Assembly (NCBI GenBank): GCA_948629335.1
Contig: CAPHZB010000055.1
Coordinates: 1-9,067, forward strand
Source of the DNA: an uncultured Bacilli bacterium
Lineage (GTDB): Bacteria; Bacillota_I; Bacilli_A; RF39; UBA660
Direction: 5' to 3'
Length of the DNA: 9,067 nucleotides
Both the position numbers and the translations under genes were made by a program. The notes below the pieces were generated by a model. The model was not told the DNA's origin. It was given only the letters and a program-made list of their open reading frames with translations, and made no database searches. Positions 1 to 5,636 of this stretch are shown here, piece after piece (position 1 is the first letter of the stretch; each line of letters begins with the position of its first letter).

Positions 1-330
1 CTTTCCAATCTACATTCACTTCCCTTTACCCACACAATTTAGCGAATAACCTATTTATATGGGTTTTATACCACAGAAGATGAATACAATGCTACTCTAG
101 TAAACAATGAGGGTATCAAGGAAATAAGTTCAAGCTATATCACTAAATCTAATTATTCTTATTTTTCAGAAGAAGATACGAAAGGTCTTGTTAGTGAATT
201 TATCACTTTTAAAGATGATGGAAAAAGGGAAATAAAAAATATAGAGGAAGTTTTAAATTTAGAGCAAAATCTAAATTTTTTTATTCACTCTAAAAGCACG
301 TCTAATTTCATCACTAAAACATTATATTAA
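1..330 (+). pseudogene. Remnant 3' end of an unidentified plus-strand gene, apparently frameshifted
   Basis: From 43 to the TAA at 328-330 there is an open stretch of 95 codons whose composition looks like real protein (mixed charged and hydrophobic residues, e.g. YGFYTTEDEYNATL early on and VLNLEQNLNFF near the end). It has no ATG, GTG or TTG codon in frame, and an in-frame TAG sits at 40-42, so it cannot start on its own. A different frame is open from position 3 to the TGA at 81-83 (it reads FQSTFTSLYPHNLANN and onward) and could be the upstream part, joined by a frameshift somewhere between about 43 and 80. I do not recognise the family. Alternatives are a chance open stretch or an error at the window edge. 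The reading is inference from frame openness only. Confidence 0.4.
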
Positions 331-482
331 CTACTATTGTAGTTCTGATAAATTTTATCTTTATTGGACATTAGATATTATAAGAATTTAAACAAACTAT
401 TATGACTACTTTTTATGAAGATATATATATCACAGAGCTTCAGACTAAAACAGATTTCCTACATAACTAAAAAAAAAGAGGG

Positions 483-512
483 TTGACAAAATTAAGAAAG
501 AAAAGAGATAAT
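483..512 (+). promoter_or_regulatory. Sigma-A-type promoter of the pilin/tail-collar gene
   Basis: A perfect -35 box TTGACA lies at 483-488 and a -10 box GATAAT (5 of 6 matches to TATAAT) at 507-512, separated by 18 bp. Transcription would begin near 519, giving a leader of only about 20 bases. The leader carries a GGAGAG ribosome binding site at 528-533, 7 bases before the ATG. This suggests a monocistronic gene with its own constitutive-looking promoter. No operator-like repeat is evident next to it. Confidence 0.7.
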
Positions 513-540
513 ATAAAAGTAGAATACGGAGAGTGTAGAT

Positions 541-1509
541 ATGAAAAAAAGGAAAAATGGATTTACGTTAATTGAATTACTTGCTGTAATTGTGATACTA
601 GCAGTTATTGCATTAATCGCAACAGCATCTATTATATCAATTATTAATCGGGCAGAAAAAGGTGCTTTAGAAGATTCTGCTTATGGAATTATAGAAGCAG
701 GAAATGTTTTTTATGTGGATCATGTACTACCTGGAGGTAGTGAAGAAAGTTCTGAGAGAATTAATTTTGAAATTATAGGTGGTAAATTCGTAAATGTAAA
801 AAATAAAGAAGAAGCTCTAGCGTTTAAAGGTTCTATGCCTAAGACAGGAAAGCTACAAATCAATGCGAATGGAGATACAGCCATAGCTATATGTAGTAGT
901 AAGTACTGTGCATGTAAAAGTATAACAGAATCAAAAGTAATTGTTCAAAAACAGGGATGTGAAATTGATGAAGAAACAGGAGAGATTGGAACAAAGAAAG
1001 ATGCTACACCTGCAGGAACCGTTATATCTTTTATGGGTAACAATGCTCCAGATGGATATTTAATTTGTGATGGAACAACATATAATATCAGTGAATATCC
1101 AAAACTTGCAGAACTACTCAAAACAGAATTTGGAAGCTATAATTATTTTGGTGGAGATGGAACATCTACTTTTGCAGTACCAGATTTAAGAGGAGAATTC
1201 TTAAGAGGAACTGGTATAAATAGTCATACAAATCAGGGAAGTGGTGCCGATGTTGGAAAACATCAGGATGCAACGATTCATGACCGTGTAGGAGTACATC
1301 AAAATGGTTCTTCAGACTTTTGGGTTGGAGGGTATGGTCCAGCGGGGGATACCCATGCATTACGAAATGCTGATAGTTTATTTGGAAAATCAACTGGATT
1401 CTATTTTGGCAAATATTCTAGTAATACTTCCTCACAATATGTTAATCAACCAACGCAAGGAACATCGCGTCCCACTAATACTTCCGTTTTATATTGTATT
1501 AAATATTAA
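541..1509 (+). CDS. Type IV prepilin-like protein fused to a phage tail-collar (tail fibre) domain
   Basis: 322 residues. The N-terminus is a class III (type IV pilin) signal: basic leader MKKRKNG, then FTLIELL with the invariant Glu at +5 of the predicted mature protein (residue 12) and a hydrophobic helix to about residue 35. By family rules a prepilin peptidase would cut after Gly7 and methylate Phe8. Residues about 40-152 resemble the globular part of gut Firmicutes pseudopilins, with four cysteines (118, 123, 125, 140). Residues about 157-220 are a clear phage Tail Collar domain: PAGTVISF, APDGYLICDGTTY, YPKLAELL and FAVPDLRGEFLRG. The end, RPTNTSVLYCIKY, is typical of tail-fibre C-termini. 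The start is fixed by GGAGAG at 528-533. No assembly ATPase, platform protein or peptidase gene is nearby, so assembly would rely on genes elsewhere. Inferred role: a surface or pilus-tip adhesin in which a trimeric phage-type binding head sits on a pilin stem. The domain calls are firm; the role is a guess. Confidence 0.88.
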   Translation: MKKRKNGFTLIELLAVIVILAVIALIATASIISIINRAEKGALEDSAYGIIEAGNVFYVDHVLPGGSEESSERINFEIIGGKFVNVKNKEEALAFKGSMPKTGKLQINANGDTAIAICSSKYCACKSITESKVIVQKQGCEIDEETGEIGTKKDATPAGTVISFMGNNAPDGYLICDGTTYNISEYPKLAELLKTEFGSYNYFGGDGTSTFAVPDLRGEFLRGTGINSHTNQGSGADVGKHQDATIHDRVGVHQNGSSDFWVGGYGPAGDTHALRNADSLFGKSTGFYFGKYSSNTSSQYVNQPTQGTSRPTNTSVLYCIKY

Positions 1510-1584
1510 TGACTAAAAAAACATACAATTACCTTCATCAAGTTAACTCTTATGTCAACAAAATCTTATTTAAAAACATTAATG

Positions 1585-1610
1585 AAAGTTTAGTTATTAG
1601 ACTTTTTTCT
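1585..1610 (+). terminator. Weak hairpin and T-tract after the pilin gene
   Basis: Bases 1585-1593 can pair with 1597-1605 (nine pairs, two of them G-T, three-base loop) and are followed by a run of T. The stem is almost all A/T, so on its own it would be a weak Rho-independent terminator. The stronger hairpin at 1622-1664 probably does most of the work. Confidence 0.3.
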
Positions 1611-1621
1611 TTTATAAACTC

Positions 1622-1664
1622 AAAAAAACTACCACATTTACTTGAAAAATAAGGTAGTTTTTTT
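1622..1664. terminator. Bidirectional Rho-independent terminator between convergent genes
   Basis: AAAAAAACTACC at 1622-1633 is the exact reverse complement of GGTAGTTTTTTT at 1653-1664, giving a 12-bp stem with a 19-base loop. An A-run on one side and a T-run on the other mean the structure reads as hairpin plus U-tract in both directions. It can therefore end the plus-strand pilin transcript and the minus-strand operon whose last gene stops at 1720. Confidence 0.8.
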
Positions 1665-1719
1665 ATTCCTAAATAATAGTTATTCAATAAACTGCTAAAA
1701 TACTATAAAATATTTTAAT

Positions 1720-2319
1720 CTACATTTTCTTTCTAGCAAGAACAAGAAGCCCACCTGCTACTAAAAGAACACCAAGCACACTAACAATAACTATAGTATT
1801 ATCTTTACTATTTGTACTTGTTTTAGAATTTTCATCTTTTTCCGTTGTAGTAGTATTGCCGTTTGTTCCTGTTGATTGATCTGTATTATTACTTGAACCT
1901 GTCCACTTTTTTGCACCAAGTTCAGTAGCAAGTTCTGCTACGATATCTACTTTTTCTTCACTTTCATACATTTCATTAACAGCGTTCATTATATCTTCAC
2001 CAATTTCATCAGTAAAGCCACTAAATGATTTTTCACCAACAATCATATAAGGAACTCCTGTAACTGTTTCTTCTAACTTATCAGCTACTTGTTTCATTAG
2101 TTCCTGATTTGTTTCATCATACCATACTTCATATTCTACTAAATCAAACTTATTTTTATCCTCATCAGATAGAGAATTAAAATAGGTTTCTGCATCTGCA
2201 CAATGAGGACATCCATCTCCCTTAAATAAATAAATGGATACTTTTTGGTTTTCCTCCGCTTTTACTGTAAATGGTAATGCTAGTAAAAATAGAGAACATA
2301 GCATAAATAATTTCTTCAT
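1720..2319 (-). CDS. Membrane-anchored extracytoplasmic thioredoxin-like protein (CPHC motif)
   Basis: 199 residues from the ATG at 2319. Residues 1-21 are a signal peptide (MKK, hydrophobic core, VKA-E cleavage site). Residues about 26-120 form a thioredoxin-like domain: strand VSIYLF, active site GCPHC with Cys37 and Cys40 (the same dipeptide as in DsbA), and the cis-proline loop VTGVPYMIVG with Pro90, followed by GEKSFSGF. Residues about 140-174 are a Ser/Thr/Asn-rich linker. Residues about 175-195 are a membrane helix ending in ARKKM, so the catalytic domain faces outside and is tethered. The family predicts a thiol-disulfide oxidoreductase acting on exported proteins; whether it oxidises, reduces or isomerises cannot be told. 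It is the last gene of a three-gene operon, 41 bases after the AlkD-like gene. A 13-residue longer reading to 2358 is possible but would run through the ribosome binding site, so it is rejected. Confidence 0.82.
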   Translation of the reverse strand: MKKLFMLCSLFLLALPFTVKAEENQKVSIYLFKGDGCPHCADAETYFNSLSDEDKNKFDLVEYEVWYDETNQELMKQVADKLEETVTGVPYMIVGEKSFSGFTDEIGEDIMNAVNEMYESEEKVDIVAELATELGAKKWTGSSNNTDQSTGTNGNTTTTEKDENSKTSTNSKDNTIVIVSVLGVLLVAGGLLVLARKKM

Positions 2320-2324
2320 ACATT

Positions 2325-2331
2325 CACCTCC
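2325..2331 (-). promoter_or_regulatory. Ribosome binding site that fixes the thioredoxin-like start
   Basis: On the minus strand GGAGGTG sits with its GGAGG core 7 bases before the ATG at 2319. It lies inside the longer in-frame extension to 2358, which shows that the shorter start, with the signal peptide directly at the N-terminus, is the real one. Confidence 0.8.
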
Positions 2332-2360
2332 AAACAATCTAAAACTATTATAACACATAT

Positions 2361-3047
2361 TTACTCTAATGTTTTAATAAATTCTTTTTCTTCTTTTGAA
2401 ATACGAGTTGATTCTCTTATTTTTTGTAATGCCTTTTTATAAACAAAAGGGTCTATATTTTCAGATTTTAAAAATTCAAGAGTTTCTTTTTTATGTTTTA
2501 TATAACAAATAGAAAGCAGCCATGATTCTGCCATTTGTACATAATAGGCCTTATTTTTAACCTCCCGTACTTTTTTTAATACATCTTTATATGTATCTTC
2601 TTCTAAATAATAATTCATTAACATAACAATGGAAAATCGTACTTCATATTCCTTTTTACTTTTTAAATAAGAACAAATAAAGGGATACATTTCTGTTTTA
2701 TAAGATTTTGTAAATTTCAAATTACTACAAACAATATCACAAGTTGCCCAATTATTGATAAGAGGAATAAATTCTTTTAAATAAAATTGGTATGTTTTTA
2801 TATCCGTTTTCAAATAACCAATAACAAGTCCATATATCGTTTTTTCTTCATAAGATGTAACATGTTTATAATCTAGATACTGATATACATCTTCTCGCTT
2901 AGAAACCGTGCGCGCTATATCTCGAAGAACAGGAACACGAACTCCCTCTATTTCTGAAATCGTAGGACATAAAGAACTTTGAAAATTCTTATATTTTAAA
3001 TCTATATGCGAATCAATCTCTTTCCTTATATATGTATGTATATCCAT
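2361..3047 (-). CDS. DNA alkylation repair protein, AlkD-like glycosylase
   Basis: 228 residues, the usual length for the AlkD/PF08713 family of HEAT-like-repeat DNA glycosylases, which remove alkylated bases such as 3- and 7-alkylpurines without flipping them out. Characteristic blocks are seen in order: GVRVPVLRDIA (35-45), NNWATCDIVCSNL (98-110), EVRFSIVMLMNYYLEE (135-150), YYVQMAESWLLS (168-179) and ALQKIRESTRI near the end. Trp100, Asp104, Arg137 and Trp176 match in spacing the DNA-cleft residues known in Bacillus cereus AlkD (Trp109, Asp113, Arg148, Trp187), so it is probably active. The protein is cytoplasmic with no membrane segment. The gene starts 22 bases after the DUF2974 gene and is probably co-transcribed with it. 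GGGGG lies just ahead of the ATG as a modest ribosome binding site. I give no gene symbol because the family has several paralogues. Confidence 0.88.
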   Translation of the reverse strand: MDIHTYIRKEIDSHIDLKYKNFQSSLCPTISEIEGVRVPVLRDIARTVSKREDVYQYLDYKHVTSYEEKTIYGLVIGYLKTDIKTYQFYLKEFIPLINNWATCDIVCSNLKFTKSYKTEMYPFICSYLKSKKEYEVRFSIVMLMNYYLEEDTYKDVLKKVREVKNKAYYVQMAESWLLSICYIKHKKETLEFLKSENIDPFVYKKALQKIRESTRISKEEKEFIKTLE

Positions 3048-3069
3048 AAAACCCCCATCATAAATTTTT

Positions 3070-4131
3070 TCATTTAAAATAATTTTTCAAAATAACAAAT
3101 ATCTTTTTTAATTTATCATTTGTCTTTTTATCTGTCGTTAAACTTCCAATAAATGTTGTTGCTTTGAGTATCTTACTGAATGTAACTTTTTCTGTACTGG
3201 TAATTCCTGCTTTATCTAACACTAAAAAGATACTACTTACAAATTCTGCTCGTTCTTCCTTTGGAATTTCCTTTAAGAAAGCACGCATTTCCTTATAAAA
3301 TCGAATGCTTTTTTCACTTAACTCTGTTTCCACAAAAAAACTTCCAAAACATTGCCAACTCATTCCATCATGTTGAAACAGACCCTTGTTTGAACTTTCC
3401 ACAACTGTATAATTCAAATCATGATACAAAATCATTCCGACAACACTTTGTGCTGGAACAAACATTTTTACTTTTTTACTAATTCGTTCATAAGCACCAC
3501 TATGATATTCCTCTTCTCTTACACCAGGACCATCAAAATTGTAAATAGACTTCACACGATTTCTTACAAAACTAGAAGCCATCATACAAGAGATGAGTGC
3601 TAAATTCCCACCTTTAGAATGTCCTCCAACATAAATATTCTTATCAAAAAAATGAACCTCTTCCTCTAAATAATCAATAGCCATCTGTTGACTAGGAACA
3701 GGAAAGGCATGCGACATATCAAAATCCTCTTTCCAACCAATAATTGAACTATCTGTTCCCTCAAACGCAATATAAATCCACTTCTTTGGATTTTTAAAAG
3801 TAATTGCTCCAAATTGTTTTTCATCATCAACAACATTTTTATAATTTGTAATTAATATATTTTTGTACCGTTCTGTATCTCTCATAACTTCAAACAAATG
3901 ATACGTTTCTCTAAAAAGGAGAGGCCTTCCTTTCATATTCTCTGGTTTTACACTAGCAAAATAAATAGTCGATAAGTCATAAACAGAAATAGGCATTGTT
4001 TTTTTTGATAAGAATTTGCCAAGTTCAATATAAGAAAATTGTGCGAAAATAAGAGCATCCACATCATTAAATGGTACCTCATCAAATGTTTTATTTTTAT
4101 AGTATCCAATATAATCTATAATATTTGCCAT
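3070..4131 (-). CDS. Mbeg1/DUF2974-type alpha/beta hydrolase
   Basis: 353 residues. It fits the lipase-like DUF2974 (Mbeg1-like) family common in low-GC Gram-positives. Seen in order: N-terminal NIIDYIGYY and DALIFAQFSYI (about 24-35), the strand and oxyanion region WIYIAFEGTDSSIIGWKEDF (118-137), the nucleophile elbow GGHSKGGNLA with Ser172 (169-178), FDGPGV with Asp200, and LFQHDGMSW with His254. These supply a plausible Ser-Asp-His triad, so a working serine hydrolase is likely; the substrate is unknown. The C-terminal ~90 residues are lysine-rich and less conserved in type. No signal peptide is visible, so it is probably cytoplasmic. AAGGA precedes the ATG by 5 bases. It is the first gene of the minus-strand operon with the AlkD-like and thioredoxin-like genes, and no shared pathway among the three is obvious. 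Confidence 0.85.
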   Translation of the reverse strand: MANIIDYIGYYKNKTFDEVPFNDVDALIFAQFSYIELGKFLSKKTMPISVYDLSTIYFASVKPENMKGRPLLFRETYHLFEVMRDTERYKNILITNYKNVVDDEKQFGAITFKNPKKWIYIAFEGTDSSIIGWKEDFDMSHAFPVPSQQMAIDYLEEEVHFFDKNIYVGGHSKGGNLALISCMMASSFVRNRVKSIYNFDGPGVREEEYHSGAYERISKKVKMFVPAQSVVGMILYHDLNYTVVESSNKGLFQHDGMSWQCFGSFFVETELSEKSIRFYKEMRAFLKEIPKEERAEFVSSIFLVLDKAGITSTEKVTFSKILKATTFIGSLTTDKKTNDKLKKIFVILKNYFK

Positions 4132-4154
4132 ATAAATCCTTCCCCATTTCTTTT

Positions 4155-4183
4155 ATTCTAACATATTTCCTATTTCTTTTAAA
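4155..4183 (-). promoter_or_regulatory. Promoter of the minus-strand hydrolase operon (extended -10)
   Basis: On the minus strand a TAGAAT -10 box (4160 to 4155) is preceded by TGT, an extended -10 element, with a weak -35 box TTTAAA (4183 to 4178) at 17-bp spacing. Transcription would start near 4148, about 16 bases ahead of the ATG at 4131. It lies back-to-back with the plus-strand promoter at 4188-4196, and the upstream parts of the two overlap. Confidence 0.5.
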
Positions 4184-4187
4184 TATA

Positions 4188-4196
4188 TGTTACAAT
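4188..4196 (+). promoter_or_regulatory. Extended -10 promoter of the exonuclease-like gene
   Basis: TGTTACAAT carries the TG of an extended -10 element and TACAAT (5 of 6). No good -35 box is seen. Initiation would fall near 4202-4203, leaving an unusually short leader of about ten bases made up almost entirely of the ribosome binding site GGAGG (4203-4207). Another promoter further upstream cannot be excluded. Confidence 0.4.
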
Positions 4197-4202
4197 ATTT
4201 GT

Positions 4203-4207
4203 GGAGG
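4203..4207 (+). promoter_or_regulatory. Ribosome binding site that fixes the exonuclease-like start
   Basis: GGAGG lies 5 bases before the ATG at 4213. A GTG at 4201 is in frame but would place this Shine-Dalgarno sequence inside the coding region, so the ATG at 4213 is chosen. Confidence 0.75.
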
Positions 4208-4212
4208 TATAT

Positions 4213-4668
4213 ATGGATATTTTAAAAGAGAAATATATTATTATCGAAATTATTCCAACAACAAATAAAAAAGAAACAGGAGAACTTGTCCAAGTAAGTG
4301 CTTTAAAAATAGATGGGTTACAATTATTAGATCGATTTGACTATCGATTAAATCCTAGTAAAGTATGTATTCCTGACTTGATTGCGCTTACCTCTTATGA
4401 TAAAGAAAAATTCATTTATCTTGAATCTACAAAAGAATTAATCGATACTTTTTCTACGTGGAGTTGTGGTTTGCCACTTCTAATTTTAAATAATGATTAT
4501 ACAAGAAGCTATCTCAAAAATTTACCAAATGAAAAAATATCGATTTGTAACTTTTTGAATACTGAGTATAGTGATAATCTTATCGAAATACTCATGAAAA
4601 AGTACCATTTAGAACCTAGTAACTATATTGTAGATCTTTTATATGAAAGTATACTAAAAGAGAATTAA
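4213..4668 (+). CDS. DnaQ/PolC-type exonuclease-fold protein, predicted catalytically inactive
   Basis: 151 residues. Side-by-side reading against DEDDh exonucleases shows the fold signature: KYIIIEIIPTT (7-17) aligns with YVVFDIETTG, ELVQVSALKIDG (24-35) with EIIQISAVKI, FDYRLNPSKVCIPDLIALTSYD (42-63) with FxxLVNPxxxIPxxITxLTGIT, and LLILNNDYTRSYL (89-101) with LVAHNASFDLGFL. The catalytic positions are changed: motif I Asp-x-Glu reads Glu12-x-Ile14, the motif II Asp reads Arg98, and in the C-terminal HRALxDA position Asn137 and Leu142 replace His and Asp. If the alignment is right, no metal-binding nuclease site remains. The role may be structural or regulatory, or the protein may be decaying. 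It is transcribed alone, divergent from the hydrolase operon, and ends in its own terminator. The fold assignment comes from pattern recognition by eye. Confidence 0.6.
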   Translation: MDILKEKYIIIEIIPTTNKKETGELVQVSALKIDGLQLLDRFDYRLNPSKVCIPDLIALTSYDKEKFIYLESTKELIDTFSTWSCGLPLLILNNDYTRSYLKNLPNEKISICNFLNTEYSDNLIEILMKKYHLEPSNYIVDLLYESILKEN

Positions 4669-4694
4669 ATAGCTAAAAGCTATTTTTGTTTTTT
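4667..4694 (+). terminator. Terminator overlapping two convergent stop codons
   Basis: AAATAGCT (4667-4674) and AGCTATTT (4678-4685) form a perfect 8-bp stem with an AAA loop, followed by TT-G-TTTTTT. The left arm includes most of the plus-strand stop codon (TAA at 4666-4668) and the right arm includes the minus-strand stop (TAG, 4682 to 4680). On the minus strand the T-tract is poorer, so it mainly serves the plus-strand gene. Confidence 0.75.
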
Positions 4695-5159
4695 GAATAT
4701 GATTTTACACTCTGTCAATTTTCTTAATCGTTTTATATGAATTTTATTCTTTATACCGTCAAATAATAAATTATATATTCCTTCCCATATAAAAACCCAT
4801 GCAATAATTAAAATCACTTCTGATAAAATAGGAATAATATCTACAAATAAGTAAATAAATAAGATAAGAATACCAACTAATATACATATGAGACTCACTA
4901 AAGTATTCTTCTCTGCATACAAAAGTAATTCCTGAATGTCAATACCATAGTTTCTTCGAATCATATCAACTAAATGTATCTGTTCTTTTTTGTCCAATTC
5001 CTCTTTACAGTATACATGAATCTCCAAATCCTCTTTTAAAGAGATTGTTTTACATTCTTCTAAAATATAATCACTAAATTCTGGAGAAATCCGATTCTTA
5101 TGAAACTGATTTTGATAACTTGTTTCATCATCCAGATATACATCAATCTTATTTTTCAT
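4680..5159 (-). CDS. Two-helix membrane protein of unknown function
   Basis: 159 residues. Residues 1-80 are soluble, acidic to mixed, and end in the block RRNYGIDIQELLLY. Two hydrophobic segments at about 86-106 and 110-131 make a tight membrane hairpin, with IIAWVFIWEGIYNLLFD in the second. A strongly basic tail (KNKIHIKRLRKL) follows. The positive-inside rule puts both ends in the cytoplasm. The WVFIWEG motif with a following basic tail is familiar to me from uncharacterised Firmicutes membrane proteins, but I know no function. AGGAG sits about 7 bases before the ATG. The gene follows the 81-residue gene by 16 bases and is surely co-transcribed with it. Its stop codon lies inside the terminator hairpin of the opposing gene. 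Confidence 0.75.
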   Translation of the reverse strand: MKNKIDVYLDDETSYQNQFHKNRISPEFSDYILEECKTISLKEDLEIHVYCKEELDKKEQIHLVDMIRRNYGIDIQELLLYAEKNTLVSLICILVGILILFIYLFVDIIPILSEVILIIAWVFIWEGIYNLLFDGIKNKIHIKRLRKLTECKIIFKKQK

Positions 5160-5175
5160 AAATTGTCTCCTATCG

Positions 5176-5421
5176 TTATTTGGGATTTGCTAAAAAGCGC
5201 TTTACTTTAGCAAGTGTCTTTCTAGAGGGATGCATATATTCCTTTAAAGATATACCACACTTTATATATGCATTTTTTTCTAAGATTCCAACATAATCTG
5301 TAAGTTTAAGAAAATATTTTGTCTCTTTTTTCGTAAAATAGTTATTATTAACTAAAGATGGAATCTTATATTTCTTTTTATTTTTCTCTTGTTTTGGATT
5401 TGTATACATTTTAAATAACAT
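5176..5421 (-). CDS. Small basic protein of unknown function
   Basis: 81 residues, rich in lysine (about a quarter of the protein) and without a membrane segment or signal peptide. It reads as a lysine-rich N-terminus (KQEKNKKKYKIP), a central helix-like stretch (TKKETKYFLKLTDYVGILEK), and a basic tail (HPSRKTLAKVKRFL). A nucleic-acid-binding or membrane-surface role would fit the charge, but no domain is recognised. GGGAGG lies 8 bases before the ATG at 5421, and a near-consensus promoter lies directly upstream, which together support it as a real gene. A second Met at residue 5 is a less likely start. It is the first gene of a two-gene unit with the membrane protein ending at 4680. Confidence 0.7.
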   Translation of the reverse strand: MLFKMYTNPKQEKNKKKYKIPSLVNNNYFTKKETKYFLKLTDYVGILEKNAYIKCGISLKEYMHPSRKTLAKVKRFLANPK

Positions 5422-5450
5422 AATTAAAACCTCCCTATTATGATATTACC

Positions 5451-5480
5451 ATTGTATAAAAGAAAAAGGAGAATTGTCAA
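5451..5480 (-). promoter_or_regulatory. Sigma-A promoter of the small-protein/membrane-protein unit
   Basis: On the minus strand a perfect TTGACA (5480 to 5475) is followed after 18 bp by TACAAT (5456 to 5451, 5 of 6). Transcription would start near 5444, about 23 bases before the ATG at 5421, with the GGGAGG site in between. Confidence 0.7.
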
Positions 5481-5539
5481 GAAAGAAGTATTTTAACATA
5501 TCCTTTTTTTAGTTTTATAAATATTTTCTTATTTTTATT

Positions 5540-5564
5540 AAAAGAGAGGTTTTCCTCTCTTTTT
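5540..5564. terminator. Rho-independent terminator after the large repeat-protein gene
   Basis: AAAAGAGAGG (5540-5549) and CCTCTCTTTT (5554-5563) make a perfect 10-bp stem with a TTTT loop (AAAA on the minus strand). T-runs follow in both directions. It stands 73 bases past the stop codon of the 1068-residue gene on the minus strand and about 60 bases ahead of the next promoter, insulating the two units. Confidence 0.82.
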
Positions 5565-5636
5565 CTATAGCACTTTTTCTTATATTATCTATTTATGTAA
5601 TGCTGTATACTAAGGTAATAGTAAGAAATTTCTCTC

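Noticed and set aside
329..344. Small hairpin AACTAC-TATT-GTAGTT right after the left-edge remnant
   Set aside because: The stem is only 6 bp and no T-tract follows, so it is not convincing as a terminator.
541..1509. Prophage origin of the tail-collar gene
   Set aside because: No other phage gene (integrase, capsid, terminase, holin) is in the window, and the N-terminus is a bacterial prepilin signal, so the domain is better read as a captured module.
1166..1516. Open frames on both strands inside the pilin/tail-collar gene
   Set aside because: They overlap a gene with clear domain matches, lack a ribosome binding site and have unnatural compositions, so they are out-of-frame shadows.
2320..2358. 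Extended N-terminus for the thioredoxin-like protein
   Set aside because: It would translate across a strong GGAGGTG site and place 13 residues before a classic signal peptide.
3261..3603. Two plus-strand open frames opposite the hydrolase gene
   Set aside because: They lie antisense to the catalytic region of the DUF2974 gene and show no domain or ribosome binding site.
4201..4212. GTG start four codons earlier for the exonuclease-like gene
   Set aside because: The GGAGG Shine-Dalgarno sequence would lie within the coding region; the ATG at 4213 is ideally spaced.
4680..5421. Toxin-antitoxin reading of the small basic protein and membrane protein pair
   Set aside because: No recognised toxin or antitoxin family, no overlapping start and stop, and no operator repeats at the promoter; gene size alone is not evidence.
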